This document shows positions 26,001 through 39,327 of a stretch of DNA of 64,000 nt, piece by piece. Position numbers and translations under genes: made by a program. This DNA comes from Drosophila pseudoobscura. Lineage: Eukaryota > Arthropoda > Insecta > Diptera > Drosophilidae. Positions within the stretch are counted from its first letter, which is position 1, and each line of letters starts with the position of its first letter. The DNA is taken from assembly GCF_009870125.1 (NCBI RefSeq), contig NC_046679.1:23002001-23066000 (forward strand). The letters run 5' to 3'. A model generated the notes under the pieces. That model did not search any database. It was given only the letters and a program-made list of their open reading frames with translations, and had not been told where the DNA came from.

Positions 26001-26034
26001 GCTGGGCCGGCTCGATAAAGGCGTTCATCATCAT
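8094..26034 (-). CDS. opa: odd-paired, Zic-family zinc-finger transcription factor
   Basis: Three coding exons on the minus strand (26034-25008, 9164-8995, 8837-8094) join in phase to 646 codons. All junctions are GT-AG, and the first splits the Gly codon of the TGEKP linker. The N-terminal half carries glutamine tracts and His/Ala runs. Five Zic-type C2H2 fingers follow: finger 1 with widely spaced Cys238/Cys257 and His270/His275, finger 2 (Cys286 to His311), finger 3 (319-341), finger 4 (349-371) and finger 5 (379-401). The C-terminal region is rich in Ser, Gln, His and Ala and ends in a His run and AATAY. Sequence and architecture match D. melanogaster Opa, a nuclear pair-rule factor with later neural and midgut roles. 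The start is the first of three Met codons (MMMNAFIEP), as in D. melanogaster, not the in-frame ATG 42 bases upstream. Confidence 0.96.
8468..8552 (-). repeat. opa: CAG/CAA polyglutamine tract in opa exon 3
   Basis: Read on the minus strand, this encodes a glutamine run interrupted by a few His, followed by LASHQ. CAA interruptions break the CAG run, as is usual in Drosophila glutamine tracts. Length here is expected to vary between species. Confidence 0.9.
8838..8994 (-). other. opa: opa intron 2
   Basis: A 157-bp intron lies between finger 5 (donor GTGAGT after Lys399) and the C-terminal exon (acceptor CAG before Val400-His401, the last zinc-binding His). The phase is 0. The split leaves the final His of finger 5 on the third coding exon. 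Confidence 0.9.
11254..11262 (+). promoter_or_regulatory. Zic/Opa-like binding site CAGCGGGGG
   Basis: CAGCGGGGG inside the opa intron resembles the G-rich motif bound by Zic/Opa zinc fingers (CAGCGGGGGG type). It is a single site identified by eye. Autoregulation is an inference. Confidence 0.3.
11788..11823. repeat. GGAGTT/GGAGCT hexamer repeat
   Basis: About six tandem copies of GGAGYT in the opa intron. Simple sequence only. Confidence 0.8.
13543..13634. repeat. 22-bp tandem repeat with GCGATAA motifs
   Basis: Unit 1 (13543-13564) and unit 2 (13565-13586) are both GCGTTAAC plus RGRGCGATAACACT and differ at two positions. Unit 3 (from 13587) begins GCGCTAACAGAGCGATA. After a 10-base break, further AGAGCGATAACA and GGCCGATAAG pieces follow. 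In all, five CGATA motifs occur in 92 bp, four of them CGATAA. Each CGATAA contains a GATA-factor core, and the first two units also contain the palindrome GTTAAC. Confidence 0.85.
15596..15652. repeat. CTCTGT/CTGGCT interrupted hexamer repeat
   Basis: Pyrimidine-rich interrupted 6-bp repeat in the opa intron. It gives artefactual Ser/Val/Gly-repeat frames. Confidence 0.75.
16915..16955. repeat. AAGCCG hexamer repeat
   Basis: About six copies of a purine-rich AAGCCG-type unit in the opa intron. Simple sequence only. Confidence 0.75.
18151..18204. repeat. CTATGGCT/CTCTGGCT tandem repeat
   Basis: Repeated GGCTCTAT and GGCTCTCT units over about 54 bp in the opa intron. Imperfect. Confidence 0.75.
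18929..18935 (-). promoter_or_regulatory. Zelda-like heptamer CAGGTAG
   Basis: CTACCTG on the plus strand, that is CAGGTAG on the minus strand, matches the high-affinity motif of the early zygotic activator Zelda. It sits in the opa intron. Confidence 0.35.
19560..19585. repeat. CT dinucleotide run
   Basis: Near-perfect CT run in the opa intron. On the minus (transcribed) strand it reads GAGAG and could bind GAGA factor. Confidence 0.85.
20724..20730 (+). promoter_or_regulatory. Zelda-like heptamer CAGGTAG
   Basis: An exact CAGGTAG lies in the opa intron, next to a GA-rich run (about 20698-20714). Zelda plus GAGA-type sites are a common feature of early embryonic enhancers. Binding here is an inference. 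Confidence 0.35.
21958..21964 (+). promoter_or_regulatory. Zelda-like heptamer CAGGTAA
   Basis: CAGGTAA, a recognised variant of the Zelda motif, is 1.2 kb from the exact CAGGTAG at 20724. Weak on its own. Confidence 0.25.
25846..25931 (-). repeat. opa: Polyglutamine tracts in opa exon 1
   Basis: Minus-strand CAG/CAA repeats encode glutamine runs around a short HDMTS spacer, starting about residue 35 of Opa. Confidence 0.9.
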
Positions 26035-26560
26035 CTCGGAAAGTTTGTATTGTATTGTTTTCTTGGTTATTTTCAATGAAGTTTTTTATAAGTTGTTCGG
26101 GCTTTTTCCTAGGCCAAAGCCCATCACCACACTTGACACCTCACTAAGCTTGTATTTTCTCTCTATGTATTTTTGTTTTGATATCTCTTGTATCGTAAAT
26201 ATTTGCTTTGCTTTTGAATATTATTTCAAGAAACACTCGCGCGCGTTTTCTACCGTTTTTCTCAGCGTTCGAACTCGAACTCGAAACGAACTTAACGTTT
26301 CAAGACGCGCAGCAGGAATGAAATGCCCAACAGCTCCTGAAATTCTAGCTATATGTCTCGGCCGATCGTCGCCTGCGTGCGAGCGAGCACACAACACGCC
26401 AGCGGCGCAAGAAGCGCTCGATCCCCTGCGCCAGAGCGAACAGGCCATACTCCACTCAGTGGTGAGTTTTCGCCGCTGTGGTGTGTTTCACTCAGCCCAC
26501 CACTCGATTGGATGGAGTAGAGCTATAGGTGCGAGTGCAATGGCTAGTAGAAAATGGCTG
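26035..26560 (-). promoter_or_regulatory. opa: opa 5' leader and promoter region
   Basis: This is the sequence directly upstream of the opa ATG on the minus strand. The proximal part is AT-rich and leader-like. The distal part (about 26220-26470) is GC-richer, with repeated CGAACTCGAA and CGCGCG motifs. I see no clear TATA box or unambiguous initiator, so the transcription start is not placed. An in-frame ATG at 26076 would add 14 residues but is not part of the known protein. Confidence 0.5.
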
Positions 26561-28485
26561 ACTGCTGGCCCTCCAACCATACGAAAGACGAGTGCAGCAG
26601 CACACCATCCGTTCAAAAGCAAGTCCATTGGAAATGTATAGCTCTGTATGGCCATCTCTTTCTGCTCTTAGGGGTAAACTGGTTTCTTGTCAGAAATTAA
26701 CACCCACTGTGGTTGGCCTGTGGGTGGTTTGCCTCATCTCTGGTTTGGTTCCGCCGCGGGGTCGGGGCGTCGACCCAGCATGCGCCTGTGCATGGGGCCC
26801 CGATGCTGATTGGACCGCCGCGCGACCAATTGAAAGCTACCGTACATGCATTTTTCATCAAGTTTTTCGCACTAATTTCACAAAGTTTATTTTTCATTGT
26901 CGCTGGCGGGGCTGAAATGGTTTTCATTATTTTTCGGCGGGCTCCCCCGACCCTCCGTGGCTCCGTTCCTGCCCCCCGCCTCTTCAGCTGTCAGTTTATC
27001 AAATTAGTTGTTTATTTTATTGATTTTAATGATATTAAGCACATTCTATCCACGGACATTGGCAATTTCTGCTTGGTTTGGGAAAACATTTTTTGGATTG
27101 CGATTGCGATTGCGTAATGAAGACATAAATTTTCATTAGCCCGCTCCGTTTTCATTTCTTAATTTATGGAATTTCAAATAAGCTTTAAGTATATGTACAA
27201 AATTGATACGATCTATTCCCATTCGATTGGATTCGATTTGATTCTACCGAGTGTTTGGTGGTTTAAATAATTGTTTTTTTCGGAGCATGTTTCTGAAGTG
27301 ATATTTTGAGTTTTGGTGGACTTTGGATTTCTATAAGTATTTTCTCTAATTTTCTTTATATTATTAATATAAAAATATGTTTAAAATTTAATTTAAACGC
27401 AATATTCCTGCCTCTTCCGCGTTTTTGAGCTTCAATGTCTTTTATTATCACAGAAATCCATCTTATATCTCTATTAATGATGCCAATAACCATATGGAGG
27501 TTTTCTTCAACAGTTCTTCCATAATATGTATCCTAGAACACCTCTATCCAAGCCGTTAAAATTGGCAGTAAATTGTGACATTAACTGTCGCCGCAGCCTT
27601 TGGGCAATGGCCGTCAAACGATTCTGGCCAAACGCTTCGACGACTATTAAAATGTCAAAACAACTCCGCGGCAATCGAGTGCCAGGCCCGACCCCAATGC
27701 CATATTTGGGATCCAGGCGAGACCATAAAACATGAAAGAATTGCACCAAACTGGCGGAGGCCCCATCCCGCAGAGCATCAACGACAAATGTCATTCGAAA
27801 TGAAGCCATTGCTCCAGATAGAGATGGAGAAAGGGGCAGAGCGAGTGGTGGGAAGGGGAGGGGGTTGGGAAAGCATTATACGGAGAGAACTGGAGAGTGG
27901 GATAGTGCCTGATGAAGATGGAGACGTTGTCGGCTGAAGTGGATTTCTAGCGCATTACCGTAGAACGAGCTACTCCCATAAATAATGCATTTCCAGCCAC
28001 TTGAAAATGGAAGCGAAAAATGCAATAAACTTTTGGAATAACAACAACAAAACAGAAAAATAAACCAGAAGCTATGGCAAAACAACAAATTAGAAACCTA
28101 GAATCCACAAAAACAAATTTAGAAATGAGGAATCCTAAAACAAACAGCGCCATGGCATAGAACTGGACACAGCAGGTTGCATTCTCCACTCAAGTGGACA
28201 GCTAGGAAAGCTCCAAGAGAAGCGCATAGAAAGCCTTTCACGATAGCGAGAGCACCAGTTATAAGCAATAGCATAAACATTTCGTATGAAAAACGTGTCA
28301 TCTTCTATTATATTTTTATTAACATTTTTCCCATTAATAGTAGCCAGAATTTGATACCCAATATAATCCCTTAACTTCACCCCAATCCAAATTAAAGCTT
28401 TTCTTAATCAGTTTTGGCCACAAAAAAGTGGGCAAACAGTGGGCGTTGACTTGAGGCAAATGGACTCGTGTCATGGACTGTGAAA

Positions 28486-28530
28486 GAGCCACAGCCACAG
28501 CCAGAGCCATAGCCAGAGCCCGAGCCCGAG
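28486..28530. repeat. AGAGCC/ACAGCC hexamer repeat
   Basis: Interrupted 6-bp repeat of the AGAGCC, ACAGCC and CGAGCC type. Confidence 0.75.
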
Positions 28531-31500
28531 TCAAAATCAAAACCATAACCGTGTGGACGCCTTTGGCACATGCCGCGATCACAGCGGTGTACAGGTCTCT
28601 GCCTGGGGTTCGCGTTCGCTCGAGAGTTCCTCCATATACAAAGTGAATGCAAAGAGAGTGAGAAGTCTCGCAGAGAAAGAGAGGCTGAGAATACGAGTGC
28701 ATGTGGAAAAGCGTGGGAGTATTTGTCCAACTGGTTTTCATAGGTATTTTATTTCCAGTCTTTTGTGGATTTGATTGAAGTGATTGGCAGAAGGGGGAGA
28801 AAAGTCAATGGGAAAAGAGTGGTCCTTTAAAGAGGGTTCTGCACAGAAAATTATGAAAGAATGTGCGAAAGATTAGGGAGTACTTTGATGTAGACTTTAT
28901 CAAGACTTTTAGTTTTAGTGTGAAAAAGATAAAATATACTTTTCAACAGTATTAAAAGAAAAAGATCGAACCGATGAACTAATTTTGTTTAATTTCCGTT
29001 TGCGAATTTCCCTAAGGACCTTCAAATTATCTCTAATTACCCCCAAAAAACCTCAGCAACCACTTCCCATTGCACAATCCACCCACCCATCAGGTAAGAA
29101 CAGCAAAAAGTAAATTTGCACAACCCGCAAAAAATATTAAGAACTTGGCACTGTTAATCCGTGGGCGTGATAGCCTCGAGAAGAGGATTACAGTTTGGCA
29201 ACATAGCTTACGAAAGTCAATTTTTTTATGACCCATGATCCCAAGACACCGGAACAACGCACCAGACACACGGCAACTGAAATCCTGGCGAGAAATCGGA
29301 AAAATAAAATTTGGGAAAAATTATATGCATCATAAAGTTTTCGCCGGAGAAGGAAAGAGAACAATTTTGCTTCAAAAGAATCATAAAAAAAGTGCGTGAC
29401 AAGGAGGGAACGAGAACGATAGAGGGAGGCACATCTGACAAGGTCGTGTCAACCATAAATATTTACATGTCATAAACATCAAGGTGAGGCCCAGGCCCAG
29501 GCCCAGGATCACATCCTTTTTCCGCAAGGCGTTTTCCATTGAACAGTCGACACATACAAAGGCTGAAACGGAAACCTTGAAGCAAATTTTATGGTCTGAA
29601 TTGGCAGTTTAGCAAGTAAACCTCGGCCCTGGTCCCCGGTCCTCATGCCTGTCCTGGTCCTGGTCCTGGTGCTGGTCCCTGTTCCCCGAGTCAAGCAGTC
29701 AGTCAACTTTCCGGCCTCTAACTCTCTCCGAGACCAAGACCGAGACCTTTGTGATTTATGGTCTGTTAGCCGGACCTCGGGCAGGATTTTCATTTGAATT
29801 GTGACTACAGCTCTGACTGTGACTAGGACTGTCTCTCTATTTGCTTCGAGGTTTTCTCGGCCATTGGGCATTTTTCGCCAGCATAAATTATGCAGATGCC
29901 TCCTCCGCTGACGTTCGCCCGAGTCAAGTTGTTATTGTGGGCGTTGGTCCCAGAGCAGCCCTAACACCTCAACTACCTGTGAACGGTCTTGGTTTCGGTT
30001 TGAGTTCTGTGTCCTCTAGGTAGAGGCGTTACAGTTTCCCCAGCCTTAACTCTTTTGAGCCAATTATGTCGACCACTTCTGGTTAAATAGTTTAGTTTTC
30101 ATTAGGGCCCTCACTGCCCTGACTTTTGTTCGCATAAAAAGGTACGAGTATTTTTTCCGCAGTTTGGGAAACTCTTTTTCGTCTTGAGCTGCATTTTTAT
30201 GCCCTGAATATCCAGGAAATTGGGTGGAATAGAACAAAAATTAGTTTCGCTGTGGGTGTATAGGTAAAGACAGGAGACCTAGTGCAAAGGGCTCATCTGA
30301 ACGAGGGAACTGTGATTGTCAATGCAATGATCTGGAATTGACAAATATGGAATTTTTTTGTTGAGTTTTTAACTACCGTAATTTCAAGGTTTCTATAACC
30401 ATATGTTCTTACATTTTGATCGAATCAATCAATGTCCTTCAGGCGTTACTTTTATATGGGCTATTTATTAATAATTCAAGTTGAAGATATCTGATTTTTA
30501 TTCACAACTTTTTAGTACATATTCTTAGACTATCCTTTGGCTGGATCAATCTGCACTTTAAAAAGATATTTTGGAACATTTTTAATTCCTTTTAATTTTC
30601 ATTCTTTATTGCTGGAGCTGGAGAGCTGTCTCCTCTCTTTTTTTCCTCAATTTAAAAATTAAAATTTATGTGCGAGATTGTAATTGCAACAAACTCTTTC
30701 TTGTTTGTTTGTGCGGTTCGGCTGTGCTCGGTCGGCACTTTTAATTAATCGTTAATTATGGCTCATGGGAGAAGCTCTACGGAGGGCCACGCCCCAGCTG
30801 CAGCTCCAAAAGCCCACCGCCTTTGCCATCATCTGTACCGTCAGCACCACCACCCACCCCCGCTGAGTGTAGTTACATGTACACAGAAGCGTTAATTAAA
30901 TTTCTGTTTGCCTTTTGGCTTTCCTGGCCAACATCTCCTTTTCCTGGCCAAAAGAGTGGGAGAGGAGTGTGGCGTGGCGTGGAGGAGAGGAGAGCAGAGA
31001 GAGATGCTTGGCAATGGCGTAGTAAATAAATATTCATTTAATTTATGGTTTTAATTTTTATGACTACACAACTTCGGGGCAGACAATTTAGTAGTTTGGC
31101 GGAGCGTGGATGGAAATTTAATAACTTTGTTTATGCGCACACTAAATCATAACTAATGAGCGGCCCCGAAGAGCCGCAGAGAGTGCCACAGAGTGCCAGG
31201 AGCCAGGAGATGGAGATGGAGATGGGATGGGATGGTAAATGAGATCGCTATTGGGATTGGGGGAACACAAACTGAAACTGGAACTTGGACTCTGATCGGG
31301 GAATGCAGCTGCCTTGAAGAAACCTCAATGACAAGCCAAAACTATTTGATTTACGCTAAGGACAGGGGCACAAGCCACTAATTTGGGTTTGAACACCTAC
31401 AAGGACACACGCGTACACAAAACGGGAAAACGGGAATACGGTTTGAAGACGTCTCCTCAAAAAATTGAGAGACCACCAGCTGATTTGGCCAAAGGCAAAT

Positions 31501-34500
31501 TGCAGGCTCGCCCTGCGGGATGTTGCCCAGGAATCCCAGGAATGGAAAGAAAAGGACCGACCTTTGACACGGACCGACCCAAAGGACAATCAACAAATGA
31601 AATGCTTCACAAATTGTCCAGCTCATTTCAACATTTGACAGGGCTTCGAGTGGAGTGGGCCAGGACCACCATTCTGCCGTGCTGACAGATCCAAAAGTTG
31701 TCTCTCCGAATATTGATTCGTTTGAATATTTCTCCAGCATTTTCAGCTTTCATTTCCGCTGCTGAAACTTTAGTTTTCCCCTCAAGTTATCTCAGATTTC
31801 CCATCTGCCATATCAGATTATCTACCAGAAGATCTGGTTCTGTCGGCTAAAGACCAAAAGTTATCTCTTTCCGTATATCAAATGATGGTCCCGAGCCCAC
31901 GACAAACTAAATGTCAAAAGGTAAATTTCCATATTCCCAAAGTCCCAAAGGGGTTATGATAAATGTTACGATCAATTAATAATTGTTAACTAAGCCAAAA
32001 CGATACGGATCCACGGATCCCCAGTCGGGGCAGGCACCAGGCCAGTGAGCCACAAAATGGAGAATTAATCGAAGGGCTGCAGGCCTGACAGCCGCAGGAA
32101 TTTTCTGAGGGGACTGAGGCGAAACTTGAATGCCCTTTCAAAATACACTTCCTGAACTCCTTAACACAGGAAGAACATAATTTGCTTGAAGGAAAAAGTA
32201 ACACAACTATTTCCCAAGAGGGGAAAATTGGTTATCAACGGTGCAATCATAGACATTATTCCAACATTTTGAGCTCCTATCTTAAGACAGAAAAGCCCAT
32301 TCGAATACCACATGGCTCAAATCCTTTGCACACAACATCTGTATAAGGAAGGACTCCACCATTTTCAAGAGTATACCAGCAAAGGAGCCACAAAGACTCG
32401 AACCATCGAACGTTCCTGGCTAATAAAATTGTTAGACAGATAAACTGATATTGATATTTTTTTCCGTTTTTGTCTTGCTATCGTGTTGTTATTGCTGTTG
32501 TCTTGTCTCGAGACATCATTTGTAATCAATAAAATTAAATTAAATTCGTCTCTAGGCGACGCCTGGAGATGAACCCTTTGAGATAGCGGTAGACAACGGA
32601 TACCAAAACGAACCGAATCCGAATCCGAAACCGAGCCCAAGAGCAGATCAACCACAAACAGCGGCAAGTGTAAACACGTGGGTTTGTTGACAAGCAGCCT
32701 TATAAGTCTTATAGTAGTCGGAGGAGAGACGAAACGGAACCCAGAAAGGAGCGAGCGAAGGTCGCTCCGGGGCGTTTATCCTGCGGCACACGCAGTAGGA
32801 GGCTCAAACTGACTGAGTGACTGCCTGGGTCTTGACCTGGACCCGGTCCCTGTTGCTGTTGCTGTTGCTGTCCTCTCGAAAATCCAACTAATTAAGTTTT
32901 AACGGCACTTGCTAAACATTCGACCTGTTTTGGCCCGCTGTCCGCCCTCTCAATTTCTCGCCCTCTGTCTCTGTTTTCGGATGGGCGTGTGCACAATGGC
33001 TTACAGAGTCCTGTTTTTGTTTGAATTTAAAATAGGATTAAATTGATTTCTCGCTACTCGACAAAACAGTTGGCCCTAACTACCTGGATGGGACCCGGAA
33101 TAAGTCGTACTGTAGGTGCGATGAGGTCAGCAGTTTTCTCTCCCAGACATGAATGATGATTGGTTCGGGTATCAATGTCGATTGAAATGTTCCATGAATT
33201 TGGCCCAGCAAACAGGGGAAGCACTTGACAAGGATACTTCAACTGTCAGTGTTAGGGCAACCATTTGGAAAGGTGTCTTCTAAAAGAGAAATTTATTTTT
33301 ATATATGGAATATATCATTTTGGGGCAAATAGTTTGAACAATAAAGATTTCATAAAATATATTTTGTGCAGCATTGAATATTATAATAAAGAATAAAAAG
33401 TGTTGGCTAACGCTGATAGTGTTGACTAGCGTTGCCAGTCTTGAGTAACAAAAGAATGTTTCACCACAATACCAGAACATTTCTGAAGAACATTTCTCTA
33501 CGATAAAAAACTAAATTAAAGTATTCTGCAACACTTCTAATGAAATCATTCCATATTAAAATCCATCCATCGCAGTACTCAAAAGTCTCCCAAAATTCAA
33601 AATCTGCCTGTTCGATCTTCAACCCTTTGTATCGTAATTCAGGAAACTTTTAGAAGTTTTTGCTTCATTGCATAAATATTTATGCGCTTTTGAAAATGCT
33701 CAACATCTCGGCTCGCCTGAAGTTCGGGGCAATATTTGATAAAATACAAAAGCGAACAAGGCGAATAGAAATGTGTCAATGGCAGGAGAAGAAGCTGCCA
33801 AGGACCCTCATTAGTGTAAGGGGCTGAGCAAAGAACAAGGACCGAAGCGATGAAGTTCTCTCGAAGACGAAGGCCGGAACAATAGAGTCGAGCACTCCCC
33901 TCCACGCCTTGTCCAGGGGCGTGTCGACTGAGTGAACAATTACGAAGGGAACGGCGAGGGAAATATTGGTTGGAAATGGATGGGTTGGGAGGGTCGGTCC
34001 CGTACCGGAGGGTACAATTATCGTTGGTGGAACGACATTCAGAGAGTCACAAAGACGCTGACATTTACTTGACTTTAAATGCGCGAAATGGAAACCTGAT
34101 ATTCCCGGATGTTGGACAATTGGCCGGGCTCTATAATGGGGGTCGCCTTGGGCAGCTCTGGCGTCTCCCCTAGCCCCTAGCCGAATCGAGATCTAGAAAC
34201 TCCTACTTCTTGAAAAGAAGGAGGAACACAGAAGGTGTGTAATTATTTTCGTTGCCGTTTTGACTTTCGACTTCCAGAGTCCACATCAAGATCCCTCCAT
34301 ATGTGCAGGCCATCCATAAGAAAAAAGCGCGCCAGAAACTTTCTCACGCTCCATTTGACAACTTCCTGCCTCTGGAGGTACCGACTTTTTGCCATTATGC
34401 TCCTTTGCCTTAGGCGGTAATTATATGGCCGGGTCCTGGTATTTTTGGCAGCTTTTTTTTTGTTGTTAGTTGCAAATGCGCATTCGGTTGCACATTTCTT

Positions 34501-35312
34501 GTGGTGGATTTTCATTGAAAAGTGTTCGAGTGGAAGTCGTTAGGCTTTTCTACTTGCTCTGGACAATCTCTCAAGTGGCTGCCTTTAACACTTTCCGCTC
34601 AAGTGTTTGCTCTTTGCTAAAAGAAAGAAAAGGAGTAACAGTTCCTCAAGTTGTTGACTCCTTGAGAGCGGTCTGAAGTGGCCTCGGAGCGGGAAAAAGG
34701 CCAAGCCGAGAATTAAGGCTAATGAGGCCGAAGATTGTCCTCAAAAGTAGAAGGCCAAGGACGAATTGTAAGCTGCTAGTAGTAGAGCTGACCCTACTGG
34801 ATATCCCAGACACATATGTATGTATATCCCAAATGACATTTAAAGCCTCAAACCTTTAGTATCCCCAAAAGTCAGAGATATTCAATAAACTGCATTCCCA
34901 TTCCCTTAAGGATCGCGTTGGCTACACCCCATACAGGGGTTGATATCTCCCAAGCACATTCTTAGCTCTCCCTGACTGAAACAACATTCCAACTAATTGA
35001 GTTCCAATAATGCGACGGAAGCTGAAAAACAAACAGATCAAGCACTGCCACAGCCGCAGAAAAAGGCTGCACGTCAAAGGGAAGGCCAGAGACAAAGCCC
35101 GGGACAAAGCACAAACTCAAACAGAGACACCGTAGGACAGGACGGTGTCCCCAATCCTCGGCAGGATATCCGTGTCACTTAATTGTACGACACTTTATTG
35201 GATTTTAAAAAGGACTTTGTCGTCACGCCAACGGCAACGACTGCAGCCATGGCCGAGGGTAATTAAATTTCCCGTGGAGCCAAATTGGATCAGGGCGATG
35301 ATGACGCACTGG

Positions 35313-35344
35313 CCCAGTCCCAGTCGCAGTCGCAGTCTCAGTCC
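35313..35344. repeat. CAGTCC/CAGTCG hexamer repeat
   Basis: About five copies of CAGTCN. They make a Gln-Ser repeat in one frame but with no gene context. Confidence 0.75.
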
Positions 35345-38300
35345 TTAATAGAATTGATTGAATTAAGCTCTGGGACCCGGCTATGGGCCTGCTTAAATGT
35401 CGCCAATGATGATGCTGACGCCTGGAGCCAGGCGGGGAGTCCATCCTCCACTCAGCCCCCACTCCTGGGCTCCTTGGGATCTGAATCAACCAATTGCCGG
35501 ACGGCAAGCAGGTTCTCGTGTTTGCTTCGTCCTGATGCTCGGCAGCCACACGACAGGATATGCGCTGCCTTCGTGGTTCCTGTCGTCGTGGGATCCCCCG
35601 TGGATTCTCTCAATGCGGCGTTAAAATTTTGGGGGTGTATCAATTTCGATTCATTGCCATTTTACTCGTTGCTGTGGGGCCCCCATTGAGGGTGGATTTG
35701 CACCCTGTATACTCTCGTATACGGATACATATACATATATATATATAAATTGTTGTTCTTTTGGCCACTTAAGTGGGTGGAATGGGGGCTGTGCTGCGTG
35801 CTACCCTCTCGTCTTGCTCTCGGGGAGTTACATCCAAAGCCAAAAAGGGCAATTTTGGGGGTTTGTTCAGTGTTTCCTTGAGGCTGTTTATGTTGTTAGA
35901 AACAATAAAAATCATTCAAGTGCCATATGCTCTCACGCTCACACTACCGCACTGCCACAGCCACACCCACACCCTCCCCTGCTAATAGCTTTGTGCCACT
36001 TGTGGTTGGGGCAATTATATTGTATGCCCCGATAATATAATGATTAGACATATGACACAATATGATTATACGATTTTATTATTAATTTATGAGGTGGTTT
36101 CGCTGAGGAGAGGCGTGATGTGAGGGGTGGGTGTAATGCTATATATCGATATCGTTAATTGCTGATTGATGGGGTCTCTGGATGTTTCGGCTTAGAAGTA
36201 CATCTAGTATATTGGAAATGAACCATTAATAACAATGATTAAGTAAAATAATAAAAGTCAGATGATTTAAGCGAAACGTTCTCGAGTTTCATGAGAAGTG
36301 TGTGCTTTCAACTTCTTATAAAACTCCAAATGCTCTTCCCAATACAATCCATCCAAGGCTTGATTCCTGCCCAAACCCATACTAATGAATCCTATACTAC
36401 TATAAGATTACAGTGAATTATGTTATTTTTAACGATTACAAATTTGAAGCTAATCCAAACCTCAAAAATGGTATCCCTTGAAATGCCAAAAACAATTAAA
36501 CAAACAATACCAAATGACGTTACGCCTCCGAACACACACTCTCACACAATAAAAATGCAACGTTGAACAGGTGTTTGCTTTACACAATTCCTGATAAATG
36601 GTGGCCCGAACCTCAACAAAGACTCACCAATTTTTCATAAAGTGGCAGTCGTCAGTTATTCTACTTGACTTTGGGCCAGAAGTGATGTCTGTTAATTAAT
36701 TTGCCCGAAAGGAGCAGAGGCCAGGATCGCAGAGGGCTTGCCTGTTTGCTTGTTAAATGGTAGGCAATTTTTTAAACTTAATTAATCAGGCAAAGGGCCA
36801 CAGATACGCCCATAGGCACAGGCCCTGGTCCATGATTGATGGGCGCGGAGGCTGCGGTCAGAAAATTGAAAGCGCTAAACGGAGGCGGACAGTTCTTCAA
36901 GCATTTAGTAGCTTTATTAAGCATGATCGGACGTGATCGTTCCAGCCTTTCTTTGCCCCTTTTACCCAATTAGTACTCTGTTTCATCGGTTCTGCCTTTG
37001 CCACTTTATCTAATTACAACCTTGTTATCGGATAATTGCTACCCACATAGCCAGCCTACTCCCTCTCTCGCACTCTCAGACACCCATTTGAGGGCCCATT
37101 AAAAATAAAATGTTGACAAGATAAGGCGACAAATTACCTGAGTGTGACTGAAAGAGAGAAGTAGATTGTGCGAGGAGCAAAGGTAGCTGCAAAGGCAGGG
37201 TGGAGGTTCCGGTTCCAGTTCCAGTTCCCCGTTCTCCGCTTCTCTGCCTGTTTTTCGGGCAGCGCTTGAGACTCGCTGTAATGCGACACCTTCGTGTGAA
37301 AATTTATGGCCCGCAGTCTCCGTTTCGGTTCCAACTTCCCAGTGAAGTGGCAGTAGAACCTATATATAGATATGGACACTATGTTTATGGCAAATTGCTT
37401 TAATTCATCAAAAAAGTACACCAAAAAACAAAAAGAAGAAATAATAAATAAACAATCTATTAGACAACCCGTCGTCATTGACGTATTACAAGACGTCATG
37501 CAAGCCTCCCAACCGAAAGCAAAGTCGCAGGCTTTGCCTCGTGCCTTTACAAGGGATAATGGTTATAGCTGCCTCCACCTCCTCCTCCTCCTCCTCCCTG
37601 TAGCTTAGCTCCCTCTGAGTCTTATGTAAATGCTGCGGATGGGTTTTGGGCGACTGGCGGCGAGGACTTATAGAGCATGGCAAATTTTGTATGATTATTT
37701 TTTATTTCGGGCTCTGATGATTAAGTGGCCAAAGCTGATGACAAATTGTGACTGGCGGAGAATCCGCAGCTCAAAGTTTGTTTTTATTTTCACTCTCTGT
37801 CTCACAGTCTCTGTATATCTCTAAATTGGTATCGTAGACCACTTGACCCGTCCCTCCCCCTTCTTGGAGGGAGAAGGAGTACTCAGAGCAATAAAGGGAA
37901 TTATGAATATGAAAATTGTAGAGAATTTGGATTTATGTGGGTTCTTTTGGTTGAGTACATACTGTATGTGAAAAGGTTGTACTTTAGATAGCTGAAATGT
38001 GATCATCTAGTATTAAATACTATCAAAGAAAGTCTATGAATGTGCAACACAGTCGATTTTAAGACTGTTTCAGATAGGGTTTATCTATCTATCAACTGGA
38101 TAATATATAAATATATCTCTAAAAGAAAAAGTTGCCTTGGCACACATAAATACATATATCAAAACCCATGTAGGGTATTCCAAACCTCAGCTGTCTATTT
38201 ATGAGCCAGGGAGACAGTCCCTCAATGAACTTTTTTGCGCACTTTGCGGTTGCATGCGTATCCCCCCTTGAACACAATCAGGGGCCACCCTCATTTTGCC

Positions 38301-39270
38301 TAATTTATTTGATTTTATTTTGTTGATACGCCATGTGATAGAGAAAGAGAAATCCACTGAGGGAGTGAGTGAGTGAGGGAATTGTCTCACTGCTACTTTT
38401 GTTTAATCAAAAGCAATTGTTCATTTCAAGTTGATTGCATTTGCTGTGCCCTGGTCCCAATTATTTTGCCTCTTTTTGCGGTTTATCTTTTTTTTTTGAG
38501 GTTGCTCTGGTGATGGTGCTTGCTGTTGTCAGAGAAATGAGAAAATTGTGCCTTGGAAAACATTTGATTAGACTGTAGCCACTTATAGTTAATTAGACCA
38601 ACATTTTCCTCAATCATTTCTGCATAAATTTTCCCATTTCTCACATCATTAATATTCGTATGGCCATGGTCTATTAATATTGAAACCATGTTGATCCCGA
38701 GCTCAAGAATTTCCCCTTCTTTTGTAAGACTTAACCCTCATGCAACTAATTCAGTTGACCATAACACTTAATCTGACTAAAGACATGACAAAAATTGGAA
38801 ACACCACAAAAAAAGTGATTAAAAAATGAGAAGGTGATTTATGGATGTGGATTACTACGAATAGTAGATGCTCTGAAGGGGAAAGGTTTTGGGAGGGAAT
38901 TAAGAATTTTGTTTAGTTAGCCGAAGACTATTACGATCTTAGAAAAGATCCATGATGATCTCTTCAACGTCTTCCATACCTTCATCATGCCCTATATGAA
39001 AATAATCGCCCACTTGAGAGAACTTTATTGAAAAGCTAACAAATAACGTAATCCATTTCTAATTCTTTTCCCTCTAAATATCTATCTAATCCCCACTGAA
39101 AATCCAGTGCCAGTCATGTATACTATACCCATTCTCCATATAGGGAATTCCTTGCTTCAGCTCCAACGAATGAGAAAATATTCCAGGCAGACCGAAGAAA
39201 AAAACGTTGTCATTAATTTACGCATAAAATTTTATAATTTATGACAATGTGAGGTGTAGCTGGAGCGCCG

Positions 39271-39327
39271 GCTCCAACTCCAACTCCAATCCCAACTCTG
39301 ACTCCAACTCCTACTCCATCTCCAACC
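39271..39327. repeat. CTCCAA hexamer repeat
   Basis: Interrupted CTCCAA-type repeat over about 57 bp, pyrimidine-rich on the plus strand. Confidence 0.8.

Noticed and set aside
26035-26076. In-frame upstream ATG adding 14 residues (MKITKK...) to Opa
   Set aside because: The known protein starts at MMMNAFIEP, and the extra residues lie in AT-rich leader sequence.
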